This document shows, piece by piece, positions 50,918-59,825 of a stretch of 64,000 bases of DNA. Below the pieces are notes generated by a model. It saw only the letters and a program-made list of their open reading frames with translations, ran no database searches and had not been told where the DNA came from. The first letter of the stretch is position 1. Every line of letters starts with the position of its first letter. This stretch comes from Clostridia bacterium. Lineage in GTDB: Bacteria; Bacillota; Clostridia; Christensenellales; Aristaeellaceae. Position numbers and translations under genes: made by a program. The stretch lies in NCBI GenBank assembly GCA_017512985.1, contig JAFWEJ010000002.1, forward strand, positions 1 to 64,000, given 5' to 3'.

Positions 50918-52988
50918 ACTTATGTCCGTTCGGGGCGTTCTTCCAGGCGTAGTCGATCGCTTCCTCATGGCCGCTGTCGACCTTGTTGCTGTTGTGGGTC
51001 TTGCTGTTTGTGAAGTGGATACATACCTGACCCTTGAAGTTGTTGGTGGAGATGGTGTCGCCGTCCGGATAGTTGTGCGGCACACCGTACAGCGAGCAGG
51101 CAAAGGTTCTTGTTCCGATGGTGACAAGCAGCGGCCGGCGCTGGTACAGGTTCTTGTTCGCGATCTCCTGGGCGGTGGTTACGCCGTAGCATTTACACAG
51201 GCGTGCGGTATCCGCGGAGGTCAGGGGTTCCGCGTCCACGTGGGAACCGCCGGACCAGCGGTGAGCCCACCAGATGATACCGGTTTTCACATCATAGACC
51301 TTATAGTTGCTGCCCTTGGCCCACATCTCGTTAATGCCGCCCGTATACCAGTCGATCTTTTCGGCTGCATACAGGGTCATGGTCAGGTTGCTGGTATCGC
51401 CGGCTCCGACAGGTACCGTCCCGTACAGCTTATGCTGGGTTGCCGCGCCGGCAATGCCGTCCACGGTCAGGCCGTTTGCCCGCTGGAAAGCGCGCACCGC
51501 TTCCGCAACGGCTGTCGTGTATTTGTTGGTGGAATTTCCGGAATAGTAGCCCTGGCTCTTCAGTTCATTTACCAGATTCAGGACCGCGTTGCCGGTGGAA
51601 CCGGTCTTCAGCGTGGTATAGGAAGCTTCCTGTCCGCTGCCGCCGGGTGAAGCTGTCGTTCCGGGCTTGGGTGTGGCTGTGGGTGCCGGCGTCGGCGTTG
51701 TGAGGGCGGATCCGTCGGCATTGCACTTGGTGATGAAATCCGCATGGATATATCCGGTACCGAGCTTCGAGTGGACAACTTTATACCAGTAGACGCCCTT
51801 GACCTTGGTGGGGCTTCCGTAGTACGGCATGACGACGTTCTTGGACACCTGGCCAAGAGGATCGCTGTAACCGGCCTTTACCCGCAGGTTGACGCCGCCG
51901 GCGGTGGTCTTCAGGTATCCGGTAGGCTCCTCAGCGGGCGCGGGAGTCGGGGAAGGCGTGGCGTCAGGCGCGGCTGTGGGCGCTTCAGTCGGAGCAGCGG
52001 TGGGAGCGGGAGCATTCACCACTTTGACGACGTCGCTGCGCAGGTAGCCGCGGTTATTTCCGTCCACGACGAAGTACCAGGTATAACCGTTCTTTTTGAC
52101 CGGCTCGAGGATATAGGGCAGTGTCACGTTTTTGCCGATCTGTTTGATAACCGTGCCGGAAATGGTGGCGCGCAGGTTGCAGCCGCCCTTTGTGGTCTTC
52201 ACATAGCCGATCACGTCTCCGGAAGGAACGGGCGACGGAGTAATCAGGCCGGTGGCGTAGGTCGGTGTCGGGGTGACAACCACGGAGGATCCTCCGTTCG
52301 CAGCGCCGCCGCTGATCACCTGGATGAAATTGCTCATAATGTAGCCGACGGTGTTGTTGTATCTGACTTTATAGAATGTTTTGGAATCGCCGACAATGGA
52401 GGGGATCGTAAGCAGTTCAACCTGCGTGTTGCGGTCCAGGCGGGTGATGCTGTGGGCGCCGGTGCTCGGGCCTTCGCGGAAATTTGTGCCGCCTGCGGTC
52501 ACAACGCCGATGGAGCCTTCAATAGCGGGCTGGTCCACGTTTTTGCCGGAAGGCGCGGGCGTCGGGGTGGGCGTCGGTTTGCCGCCGCTGTTGTCCGGAA
52601 CGGGGGTGGGCGTCGCGATGGAGCCGTTCTGTTTGTACATGGAAACCTCATCAGCGCTCAGTTCCCGGAAGAAATTGCCGTTGATGTAGACATGATGGTA
52701 ATCATAGTTGTTCCGGGAGGGATCATATGTCTTGATTTTATACCAGGTGACCTTGTCCACAACCTTGGTGCCCAGGATCTCCGCGACATAATTGACAGGC
52801 AGGTCAAAGGCCAGCTTGTCGTTTGGCGCATAACGCGTATGGATGTCCTTGCCGTTGCTGCTGTGCGTGACGCCGTAACGTCCGCTGTCTGCGCGGGCAG
52901 ACGAAAGCGTCCCCGTTACGGAGGGGATCAGCGTGATTATCAGGCATAATGCCACGGCGAGGCATTTCAGGCGGCGATACACTGTCAT
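50916..52988 (-). CDS. secreted protein with SH3-type repeats and peptidoglycan-binding domain
   Basis: 690 residues. Signal peptide (CLAVALCLIITLIPSVTGTLSSARA). At least three SH3b-type repeats in the middle, GVVTAGGTNFREGPSTGAHS, GYVKTTKGGCNLRATISGTV and GYLKTTAGGVNLRVKAGYSD, separated by Thr/Pro/Ala-rich linkers (TPTPTPAPS, APTAAPTEAPTAAP). A PG_binding_1 domain follows (LKTGSTGNAVLNLVNELKSQGYY, AFQRANGLTVDGIAGAATQ). The C-terminal ~150 residues end with HNYPDGDTISTNNFKGQVCIHFTNSKTH; the CIH triad and a later Gly-His suggest an enzyme domain, but I cannot name it. Likely cell-wall anchored or exported. Its 3' end overlaps the AATTATGAATT repeats. Confidence 0.82.
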   Translation of the reverse strand: MTVYRRLKCLAVALCLIITLIPSVTGTLSSARADSGRYGVTHSSNGKDIHTRYAPNDKLAFDLPVNYVAEILGTKVVDKVTWYKIKTYDPSRNNYDYHHVYINGNFFRELSADEVSMYKQNGSIATPTPVPDNSGGKPTPTPTPAPSGKNVDQPAIEGSIGVVTAGGTNFREGPSTGAHSITRLDRNTQVELLTIPSIVGDSKTFYKVRYNNTVGYIMSNFIQVISGGAANGGSSVVVTPTPTYATGLITPSPVPSGDVIGYVKTTKGGCNLRATISGTVIKQIGKNVTLPYILEPVKKNGYTWYFVVDGNNRGYLRSDVVKVVNAPAPTAAPTEAPTAAPDATPSPTPAPAEEPTGYLKTTAGGVNLRVKAGYSDPLGQVSKNVVMPYYGSPTKVKGVYWYKVVHSKLGTGYIHADFITKCNADGSALTTPTPAPTATPKPGTTASPGGSGQEASYTTLKTGSTGNAVLNLVNELKSQGYYSGNSTNKYTTAVAEAVRAFQRANGLTVDGIAGAATQHKLYGTVPVGAGDTSNLTMTLYAAEKIDWYTGGINEMWAKGSNYKVYDVKTGIIWWAHRWSGGSHVDAEPLTSADTARLCKCYGVTTAQEIANKNLYQRRPLLVTIGTRTFACSLYGVPHNYPDGDTISTNNFKGQVCIHFTNSKTHNSNKVDSGHEEAIDYAWKNAPNGHK

Positions 52989-53094
52989 GGATGGTTCACC
53001 TCAATGTTCTTGATCGTCAGGGTACAAAAAGCACAGAAGTATCTATATTGATACAGGATCATTCTATTACGGAAATATTACAATGTCAACAGGG

Positions 53095-53123
53095 AATAAT
53101 TCATAATTCATAATTCATAATTG
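53095..53123. repeat. AATTCATAATT-type repeats, right flank
   Basis: AATTCATAATT units with period 10 repeat three times about 110 bases upstream of the SH3 protein gene. They are the inverted form of the units at 50881, so the gene is bracketed by inverted copies. Confidence 0.7.
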
Positions 53124-53183
53124 TAAAAAGATCGAAACAAAAAGCCGCCAGGAGAACCTTTTTCCTGGCAACATAAAAATATG

Positions 53184-53219
53184 AAATAAAAAGAAGGGAA
53201 GCGCTGCGCGCTTCCCTTC
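53184..53219 (-). terminator. leuS terminator
   Basis: On the minus strand GAAGGGAAGCGC/GCGCTTCCCTTC forms a 12-bp stem followed by TTTTTATTT, immediately after the leuS stop. Confidence 0.9.
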
Positions 53220-53221
53220 GC

Positions 53222-55645
53222 TCATTTGACGACAATGTTGACGATCCGGCCTTTGACGTAGATTTCCTTGACGACGGTTTTTCCGTCAAGGAAGGACTGG
53301 ACATTCTTCATGGCGTGGGCTTTTTCAAGGACGCTGTCCTGTTCCTCGTTCACGCCGATCTCGACGGTCGCGCGGACCTTGCCGTTCACCTGCACAGGGA
53401 TCTGGATCGTGTCCTCTTTGATCTTTTCTTCATCGAAGGCGGGCCAGGGTTCGTATGCCAGGCTTTCGGCATGGCCGAGGAGGCTCCACATCTCCTCCCC
53501 GATGTGGGGGCAGATGCAGCTGAGCATTTTCACAAATGCTTCGGCATAAGCCTTCGGGCAGGTTCCGTTCTTGTAACAGGCGTTCACGAAGATCATCATC
53601 TGGCTGATCGCGGTGTTAAAGCCCAGGGTTTCAAAGTCCCCGGTCACTTTTTTCACCGTCTGGTGGAACACCCGGTCGAGGGCGCCGTCGCTCTCCGCGG
53701 TGATGTTGTCTTCATTGGTGAAGAAGGTCCACACGCGGTTCAGGAATTTCCGGGCGCCTTCCACTCCCTGGGGGCTCCAGGGTTTGGAAACTTCCAGCGG
53801 ACCCATGAACATTTCATACAGCCGGAGGGTGTCCGCGCCGTACTTTTCCACGATGTCGCTGGGGTTTACGACATACTTCGGGAAGCGCTTGCCCATCTTG
53901 ATGCCGTTTTCGCCCAGGATCATGCCCTGGTGCACCAGCTTTTTGAAGGGCTCCTTTACGGGGCTCAGGCCCTTGTCATACAGGTAGCGGTTCCAGATGC
54001 GGCTGTACATGAGGTGGCCCACCGCGTGTTCCGGCCCGCCGATGTAGAGGTCGACCGGCAGCCAGTGCTCAAGGAGCCTGTAGTCCGCGAAGGTCTTGTC
54101 GTTATGCGGGTCGATATAGCGCATATAGTACCAGCTGCTGCCGGCGGAGCCGGGCATGGTGCTGGTTTCGCGCAGGCCCTTCACGCCGTTTCTGTCGTAG
54201 TGCTTCCACTCTTCGGCGTTCTCCAGCGGGGCCTTTCCGTTCTTTCCTTTATAATCCTCCAGCTCGGGCAGGACGAGCGGGAGCTCATCGTCCGGCAGCG
54301 GATAGATTTTTCCGTCTTCGGTGTGCACCACTGGCACGGGTTCGCCCCAGTAGCGCTGGCGGGCGAAGATCCATTCCCGGAAGTGGTAGTTGATCGTACG
54401 CTTTGCGACGCCCATCTTTTCCAGCTTCGCGGTGATGGCTTCCTTGGCTTCCTCCACGGTGAGGCCGGTGAACTCTTCGCTGTTGATGAGCCGGCAGCCT
54501 TTGCCGAGATAGTCCTGTTTCTCGAAGGCGTGTTCACTGACGTCGGCGCCGTCGATGACCTGGATCATCGGGATGTTGTGGGCGACGGCGTATTCAAAGT
54601 CGCGCTGGTCGTGGCTCGGAACGGCCATGACCGCGCCGGTGCCGTAGCTCGCCAGCACGAAGTCGCCGATAAACAGCTCCGCTTCCTTTCCGTTGGCGGG
54701 GTTGATGCATTTTACGCCTTCCAGGCGGCAGCCTGTCTTGCCCTTGTTGAGCTCGGTCCGGTCCATGTCGTTCTTTTTTCGGGTCTCTTCGATATAGGCC
54801 TTGACTTCTTCCTGGTTTTTGATGCGGGGCATCAGGTCCTGCACGAGCCGGCCGTCCGGGGCCAGCACCATGAAGGTGATGCCGTAGATGGTTTCGATAC
54901 AGGTGGTGAAGATGCTGAACTCGCCGCCGCCGACGATCCGGAACTTCACTTCCACGCCTGTGCTCTTGCCGATCCAGTGGCGCTGCATGTCCTTGGTGCT
55001 TTCCGGCCAGTCGATCTCCTCCAGGCCTTCAAGCAGCTTCTCCGCGAAGGCGGGCTGGTCGATCACCCACTGCTTCATGTTTTTGCGCACCACGGGATAG
55101 CCGCCGCGCTCGCTCTTTCCGTCGATGACCTCATCATTGGAAAGCACGGTGCCGAGTTCCTCGCACCAGTTTACGGGCATATCGATATACTGGGCGTATC
55201 CGTCCAGGTAGAGCTGCTTGAATATCCACTGGGTCCACCTGTAGAATTCCGGATCGCTGGTGGCGATCATCTTGTCCCAGTCATAGTCAAAACCAAGCTC
55301 CTTCAGCTGGCGGCTGAAGGTCTGGATGTTTTCCTTTGTGAATCCTTCCGGATGATGGCCGGTGGTCACGGCGTACTGTTCCGCAGGCAGGCCGAAGGAG
55401 TCGTAGCCCATGGGATGGAGGACGTTATAGCCCTGCATGCGTTTCATGCGGCTGACGATATCCGTGGCGGTATAGCCTTCCGGGTGCCCGGCGTGCAGGC
55501 CGACGCCGCTGGGATACGGGAACATATCCAGCGCATAGAATTTGGGTTTTGAAAAGTCCCACACGTCCGTACGGAAGGTCTTGTGTTCCTCCCAGTATTT
55601 CTGCCATTTCGGCTCAATGGCCTTCGGGTCGTAAATGCGGTCCAT
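53222..55645 (-). CDS. leuS: leucyl-tRNA synthetase
   Basis: 807 residues, full length. Class I motifs: HIGH-type PYPSGVGLHAGHPEGYTATD and, in place of KMSKS, KMGKRFPKYVVNP. Editing domain motifs TCIETIYGITFMVLAPD and GTGAVMAVPSHDQRD are present. The KMGKR form is, from memory, found in other Clostridia LeuRS, so it is probably functional. No T-box leader fits in the 140 bases upstream. Confidence 0.95.
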   Translation of the reverse strand: MDRIYDPKAIEPKWQKYWEEHKTFRTDVWDFSKPKFYALDMFPYPSGVGLHAGHPEGYTATDIVSRMKRMQGYNVLHPMGYDSFGLPAEQYAVTTGHHPEGFTKENIQTFSRQLKELGFDYDWDKMIATSDPEFYRWTQWIFKQLYLDGYAQYIDMPVNWCEELGTVLSNDEVIDGKSERGGYPVVRKNMKQWVIDQPAFAEKLLEGLEEIDWPESTKDMQRHWIGKSTGVEVKFRIVGGGEFSIFTTCIETIYGITFMVLAPDGRLVQDLMPRIKNQEEVKAYIEETRKKNDMDRTELNKGKTGCRLEGVKCINPANGKEAELFIGDFVLASYGTGAVMAVPSHDQRDFEYAVAHNIPMIQVIDGADVSEHAFEKQDYLGKGCRLINSEEFTGLTVEEAKEAITAKLEKMGVAKRTINYHFREWIFARQRYWGEPVPVVHTEDGKIYPLPDDELPLVLPELEDYKGKNGKAPLENAEEWKHYDRNGVKGLRETSTMPGSAGSSWYYMRYIDPHNDKTFADYRLLEHWLPVDLYIGGPEHAVGHLMYSRIWNRYLYDKGLSPVKEPFKKLVHQGMILGENGIKMGKRFPKYVVNPSDIVEKYGADTLRLYEMFMGPLEVSKPWSPQGVEGARKFLNRVWTFFTNEDNITAESDGALDRVFHQTVKKVTGDFETLGFNTAISQMMIFVNACYKNGTCPKAYAEAFVKMLSCICPHIGEEMWSLLGHAESLAYEPWPAFDEEKIKEDTIQIPVQVNGKVRATVEIGVNEEQDSVLEKAHAMKNVQSFLDGKTVVKEIYVKGRIVNIVVK

Positions 55646-55680
55646 GCTGTCTCACCTGATCCTTCAGAAGAATTGAAAGC

Positions 55681-55709
55681 AGTATAGCATAAAGAACGTG
55701 CCGGAGCAA
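55681..55709 (-). promoter_or_regulatory. leuS promoter
   Basis: Minus strand: TGCTATACT extended -10 (TATACT 55686-55681) with TTGCTC 17 bases upstream (55709-55704). Confidence 0.6.
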
Positions 55710-55785
55710 TAGAAACAGGAGATTCCGGAAACGCGGCGTCATATTTAATTATACATGGACGGGCGACGCCAATCGCGAAATAGAA

Positions 55786-56505
55786 TCAGTCGCCCCTGAG
55801 CATCTTCTGCATCGGGGTGGAGGCTTTCGGCCAGATCAGTTCGCCGGCGGCAGGCGCACAGATCCCCGGTTCGGGGTTCATCCGCACACGCCGGAAAGGA
55901 TAATCTTTTGAGAAATGTTCCCGTCCGGATTTCTTAACGGACGTGTTTCCGGCGGGTTTCGGATTTGTTTTGGCCTGCTGTTTCTGAGCGGATTTCTGCT
56001 TCTGCCCGGCCTTTGGTTCCGGTTCGGGGTTCACGGGCGGAACCTTGGGAAGAGGTTCATCGGGTTCGGGTTCTTTTTCGGGTTCAGACAGAGCGGGCGG
56101 TAAAACCGGGATTTCGGGGTTTTTCTCCTGCGAATTGTTTCCGGAAGGCCGGGAATCCGGCTGTCCGGTTTGCTCATTCCCGCTGGAAGGCGGCAGAACC
56201 GGGGCTTCAGGGTTTTCCTCCTGCGAATCGTTTCCGGGAGACTGGACTGCCGGTTGCCCGGTTTGCGCGTTTCCGCCGGAAGGCGGCAGGGGATCGATTT
56301 TCCAGCCGCGTACCATCAGGGTTTTGCAGACGGGGCAATAGAAATCCCCGGAATAGCCCGGTTCGGTTTCCGTGGGTTCCCGCGCGCCGACGACATAATA
56401 ATCCGCAGGATCGGCGTGCCCGTCTTCACATAATTCTGCCGGGGCGTTCCACGGCAGCAGGATCAGAACCGCGGCGGTCATGAAACACAGGATGCGTTTT
56501 TTCAT
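55786..56505 (-). CDS. secreted Pro/Glu-rich protein with a CxxC motif
   Basis: 239 residues from ATG 56505 (GGGAG 8 bases upstream; the open frame starts 24 codons earlier without a site). Signal peptide (MKKRILCFMTAAVLILLPWNAPA). A small N-terminal domain has Cys27 and FYCPVCKTL, likely zinc-binding. A low-complexity region follows with a 31-residue tandem unit, LPPSGGNAQTGQPAVQSPGN and LPPSSGNEQTGQPDSRPSGN, then basic Lys/Gln-rich tail. Divergent from the next secreted protein. Function unknown. Confidence 0.6.
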   Translation of the reverse strand: MKKRILCFMTAAVLILLPWNAPAELCEDGHADPADYYVVGAREPTETEPGYSGDFYCPVCKTLMVRGWKIDPLPPSGGNAQTGQPAVQSPGNDSQEENPEAPVLPPSSGNEQTGQPDSRPSGNNSQEKNPEIPVLPPALSEPEKEPEPDEPLPKVPPVNPEPEPKAGQKQKSAQKQQAKTNPKPAGNTSVKKSGREHFSKDYPFRRVRMNPEPGICAPAAGELIWPKASTPMQKMLRGD

Positions 56506-56684
56506 CGTATTCACTCCCGACATGATATTGTATGCTGTAAGCAATATAATTATACCGGAGAAGATATATGCGGGCAACGCCCCACATCTTGTGGAGGATA
56601 CCGCTGAGTTGTCATGATGATGGGGATGTGATATAATTTCTCATGTATATGCATCTGGAAGCAAAAACAAGGAAGTGACCTGTA

Positions 56685-57863
56685 ATGATGAAAAAAATCC
56701 TGTGTCTGGCGGCCGCGATGGCAGTGCTTGCCGTGCTTCCGGCATCGGCGGAAACCGTGCAGCCGGTCACGGCGGATGAACTGGACGCCCTGCTTGCGGC
56801 CGTCCGGGGAGAGGTGCTTGCGGGAGAACCCCTGAATGATTCTGCCGGTGCGGAGGAGAACGAGGACGGCACGCTTATGCAGTTCGAGGCGGTGAAGTTC
56901 TATGTGGACGGAACCGCCCTGACCGCGGAAACACCGGTGAACGCCCTGGTCTTTGACGATGAGAACAGATATGCCCTGCGGGGCGTAAGTATTTATTCCA
57001 CTCCGGAGGACGTGCTGGCGGCTTTCCCGAACGAAAACGCGGAAGCGGCCGGAACCCGGGAAGGCGCGGTCCTGTATCTGCAGGGTACGCAGGAAGGCGG
57101 TTTTGTATACGGCCGGATTCTGCGGGACGGCCAGCGGGTGTCAGCGATCGAGTACGGCGAGGTGCTGCCTGCCGGGGAGCATTTCCGCTGCGCCGCAGTG
57201 ACCTTTTCCGTGTTTGAGAGGCGGGTGGACGCGGTCCGTGTGGACGGTCTGAATCCGGAAAACTGCCTGCTGGACGCGTCATACGCGAACGAATTCTATA
57301 CGGAACTGGAAAAGCTGTCCGGGCAGGACGAATACAAAGCGGTGAAGTTCAGCCAGAAAGGCCTGGAACTGACGGCGTTTGACGAAAACGACCTGGTGTT
57401 CAGCGGGATCAGCTACCCGGACCTGCAGCCGGAAACCCTGTCCGGTGAAACAGAGCGGAAGATGATCAACAACGAGGACGGCACCTGGCTGATGCGGTGC
57501 GAAGGCGCCGGTTATGAGGCGGTATTCACCTGTGAAGATGAAAACGGGAAGAACGCGAAAATCCTGTCTTTTTCGATTCTGGACGACGTGATGGAGGGCC
57601 CCCGCGGAGTGCGCCTGGGCGACGTTCTCAGTGAAGACCTCAGCCGCTTCCGCAACGGGGAGAATGACACCGAAGAGGACATGACCGAGCTGCTTTACGG
57701 CACCGAGGGCATTGCGCCCTGGGGTCTTGCTTCGTTCGATCCGTATTACGGGGAGATGATCCTGAGTTATGTCACATCCACGAAGGACGGCGGACAGGTG
57801 GAACTGAACCTGCGGTTTGCGGAGAATTACCTGAAAGAGATCATGCTGCAGACGGTTAAATAA
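56685..57863 (+). CDS. secreted protein of unknown function
   Basis: 392 residues. Signal peptide MMKKILCLAAAMAVLAVLPASAETVQ with cleavage after ASA. The rest is acidic and beta-rich with repeated patterns, ALRGVSIYSTPEDVLAAFPNENAE and GPRGVRLGDVLSEDLSRFR, which look like two copies of a related module that contains 'gV..gD....' turns. No known family. It precedes the zinc-ribbon/TPR gene by 13 bases and is probably in one operon with it. Confidence 0.65.
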   Translation: MMKKILCLAAAMAVLAVLPASAETVQPVTADELDALLAAVRGEVLAGEPLNDSAGAEENEDGTLMQFEAVKFYVDGTALTAETPVNALVFDDENRYALRGVSIYSTPEDVLAAFPNENAEAAGTREGAVLYLQGTQEGGFVYGRILRDGQRVSAIEYGEVLPAGEHFRCAAVTFSVFERRVDAVRVDGLNPENCLLDASYANEFYTELEKLSGQDEYKAVKFSQKGLELTAFDENDLVFSGISYPDLQPETLSGETERKMINNEDGTWLMRCEGAGYEAVFTCEDENGKNAKILSFSILDDVMEGPRGVRLGDVLSEDLSRFRNGENDTEEDMTELLYGTEGIAPWGLASFDPYYGEMILSYVTSTKDGGQVELNLRFAENYLKEIMLQTVK

Positions 57864-57876
57864 TTCAGGAATCTGA

Positions 57877-59823
57877 ATGGATTCGGAAGGAATTATGAGC
57901 TTAATTGATTTAAGTTGCCCGGCGGAAGTTTTCCGCACGGCACTGCCGACGGAAGAGATCCCCGCGGCGACCGTGACCCTGTTCAACCTGAGCGACCGGG
58001 TGATTGCCTCGGCCGAGGTTTTGCTTCGCCTGCTGGACAAGGACGGCGGCGAAACGGAGCGGCTGGCTTTCCGCGGCCGGGCACTGAATGGGCGGCCGCA
58101 TTCCACGTTCCTGCTGACCGTGCCCTGCGCGTATTCGGCGGGATTGAAATCACTGGATGTCACGGTGGAAAAGGTCTGGTACGCGGACAATGAAACATGG
58201 CGGCGGAATCCGGCGAACGCAGTGGAATACACGCCGAACACGCTTCCCGTGAGTCCGGCCCTGACGAACCTGAAATACGCCGCCGGCGAAACCGCCGTCG
58301 GATATCCGAGTATGCAGAACGGATTGTGGGTCTGCGTCTGTGGCCGGCCGAATCCGGAAGGGGAAACCTGGTGCGCCCGGTGCGGCCGGCAGATGGAGGA
58401 GGTCTTCTCCAGGTTTACGCCGGAAGCGGTGAAAACGCAGATCAGCCTGAGGGAACGGCAGCTGGACCTGAACAGCCGGAACATGCGGGAGGACACAATC
58501 CGCATGCAGCGGATCCGTGAGGAAGAATACAAAAAGAAGAAAACCCGCCGGGGCAACCGGATCCGGATTCTGTTCGCCGCGTTTTTCGCTGCTGCCCTGA
58601 CAGCCGCCACGCTGTTTTTCTTTGAGCCCCTGCTTCGTCTGTCCGCCGGAAAGCGCGCGCTGGAAACCGGTGACGCCGCAGGCGCAAAGGAGGTCTTCCG
58701 GGCGCTGGGAAGTTTCGGCGGAGCGAACGAACTGATTCCCGAATGCGACTGGCTCATCGCGCAGGAAGCGGCGGACAGTGCGTCCGGCGCGGAAGAACTT
58801 GCGGAAGCAGCCGCGCTGCTGCGGGCAGTGAAGGACCGGCCGGAAGCGGCGGACCGGGCGAACGAGCTGGACCTGATCCGCAGCCGGCTGCTGCTTGGCA
58901 ACAACCGGTGGGCGGAGGCGCTGCAGGCGCTGGAAAGCCTGCCGGAGGATTATCCGGGCAGGGTGGAGCTGAGGCAGTCGTGCCTGACTGCGAAAGCATG
59001 GTCGCTGCAGAACAACGGACAGTATGCCGAGGCGCGGGAGGTCTGGCTTGAGCTGGCAGATATGCCCGGGGCGAAGGAGCAGGCTGCACTGTGCATATAT
59101 GAGCCCGCAAAACAGCTCATGGAGCAGGGAGACTGGGACGGCGCAATCGCCATGTTCAGTACGATCCCGGATTACCGGGACAGCCGGGAAAAAACACACG
59201 AGTGCCACTACCGCAAAGCGGCTGCGCTGGAAGCGGCAGGCGATATCGACGGCGCGAGCCGGGAATACCTGCTGGCGGGCAACTGGGATGACGCTCAGGA
59301 AAAATATAACGGCATGACCTACGCCCAGGCGGAGGCGCTTGAAAAAGCAGGCGACATCAAAGGGGCCCAGGCGCTCTATTCAGCCATTCCGGATTATGCG
59401 GACGCGAACGACAGGGACAGGGCGTGCCGGTATCAGCTGGCGAAGGAAGCCGCGTCGATCCTGGAATACTCGACTGTGCTGGAGATCCTGAAGGGCGTAC
59501 CGGATGATTACAAGGACACAAAAGCGCTTCGGGGTGAGGCTTCCTATAAGAGAGCGCAGGCCGCTTTCGGGAGGGAAGACTGGCAGGAGGTCTATAACCT
59601 GCTTGCGGAGCTGGACCGCGACAGCCTGAAACAGAAATACCGGGACATTGAGAATATGTATCTCATTGCATGCGGGAAGATCAACAAGGATCCGTATCCG
59701 GAAACGGAAATGACAACGGAAACGGAAGAGACCGTCCCGTCTGAAGCCACGCCCGCACCTCAGAACACGGTTCCGCCGCCGGCGTCAGAAACCGATCCCT
59801 TCCTGGTGACAGAGGACGACTGA
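57877..59823 (+). CDS. zinc-ribbon, membrane-anchored TPR-like repeat protein
   Basis: 648 residues. N-terminal ~150 residues are beta-rich. A zinc ribbon is near 150-172 (CVCGRPNPEGETWCARCGR). A coiled, basic stretch precedes one membrane span at about 228-250 (ILFAAFFAAALTAATLFFF). Then come about eight helical repeats of ~40 residues (GDWDGAIAMFSTIPDYRDSREKTHECHYRKAAALEAAGD-type), and a Thr/Pro/Glu-rich tail. It resembles the zinc-ribbon/TPR proteins common in Clostridia; N-terminus in the cytosol is likely. ATG 57877 has AGGA 6 bases upstream; ATG 57895 is a plausible alternative. Confidence 0.65.
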   Translation: MDSEGIMSLIDLSCPAEVFRTALPTEEIPAATVTLFNLSDRVIASAEVLLRLLDKDGGETERLAFRGRALNGRPHSTFLLTVPCAYSAGLKSLDVTVEKVWYADNETWRRNPANAVEYTPNTLPVSPALTNLKYAAGETAVGYPSMQNGLWVCVCGRPNPEGETWCARCGRQMEEVFSRFTPEAVKTQISLRERQLDLNSRNMREDTIRMQRIREEEYKKKKTRRGNRIRILFAAFFAAALTAATLFFFEPLLRLSAGKRALETGDAAGAKEVFRALGSFGGANELIPECDWLIAQEAADSASGAEELAEAAALLRAVKDRPEAADRANELDLIRSRLLLGNNRWAEALQALESLPEDYPGRVELRQSCLTAKAWSLQNNGQYAEAREVWLELADMPGAKEQAALCIYEPAKQLMEQGDWDGAIAMFSTIPDYRDSREKTHECHYRKAAALEAAGDIDGASREYLLAGNWDDAQEKYNGMTYAQAEALEKAGDIKGAQALYSAIPDYADANDRDRACRYQLAKEAASILEYSTVLEILKGVPDDYKDTKALRGEASYKRAQAAFGREDWQEVYNLLAELDRDSLKQKYRDIENMYLIACGKINKDPYPETEMTTETEETVPSEATPAPQNTVPPPASETDPFLVTEDD

Positions 59824-59825
59824 AG

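Noticed and set aside
53880..53920. KMGKR in LeuRS as a broken synthetase
   Set aside because: Rest of the enzyme is complete and I recall the same variant in other Clostridia; no sign of decay.
53315..55552. 745-residue plus-strand frame opposite leuS
   Set aside because: Shadow of leuS; no motifs, start or ribosome site of its own.
55646..55785. T-box leader before leuS
   Set aside because: The gap is too short for a T-box and shows no specifier hairpin or terminator/antiterminator pair.
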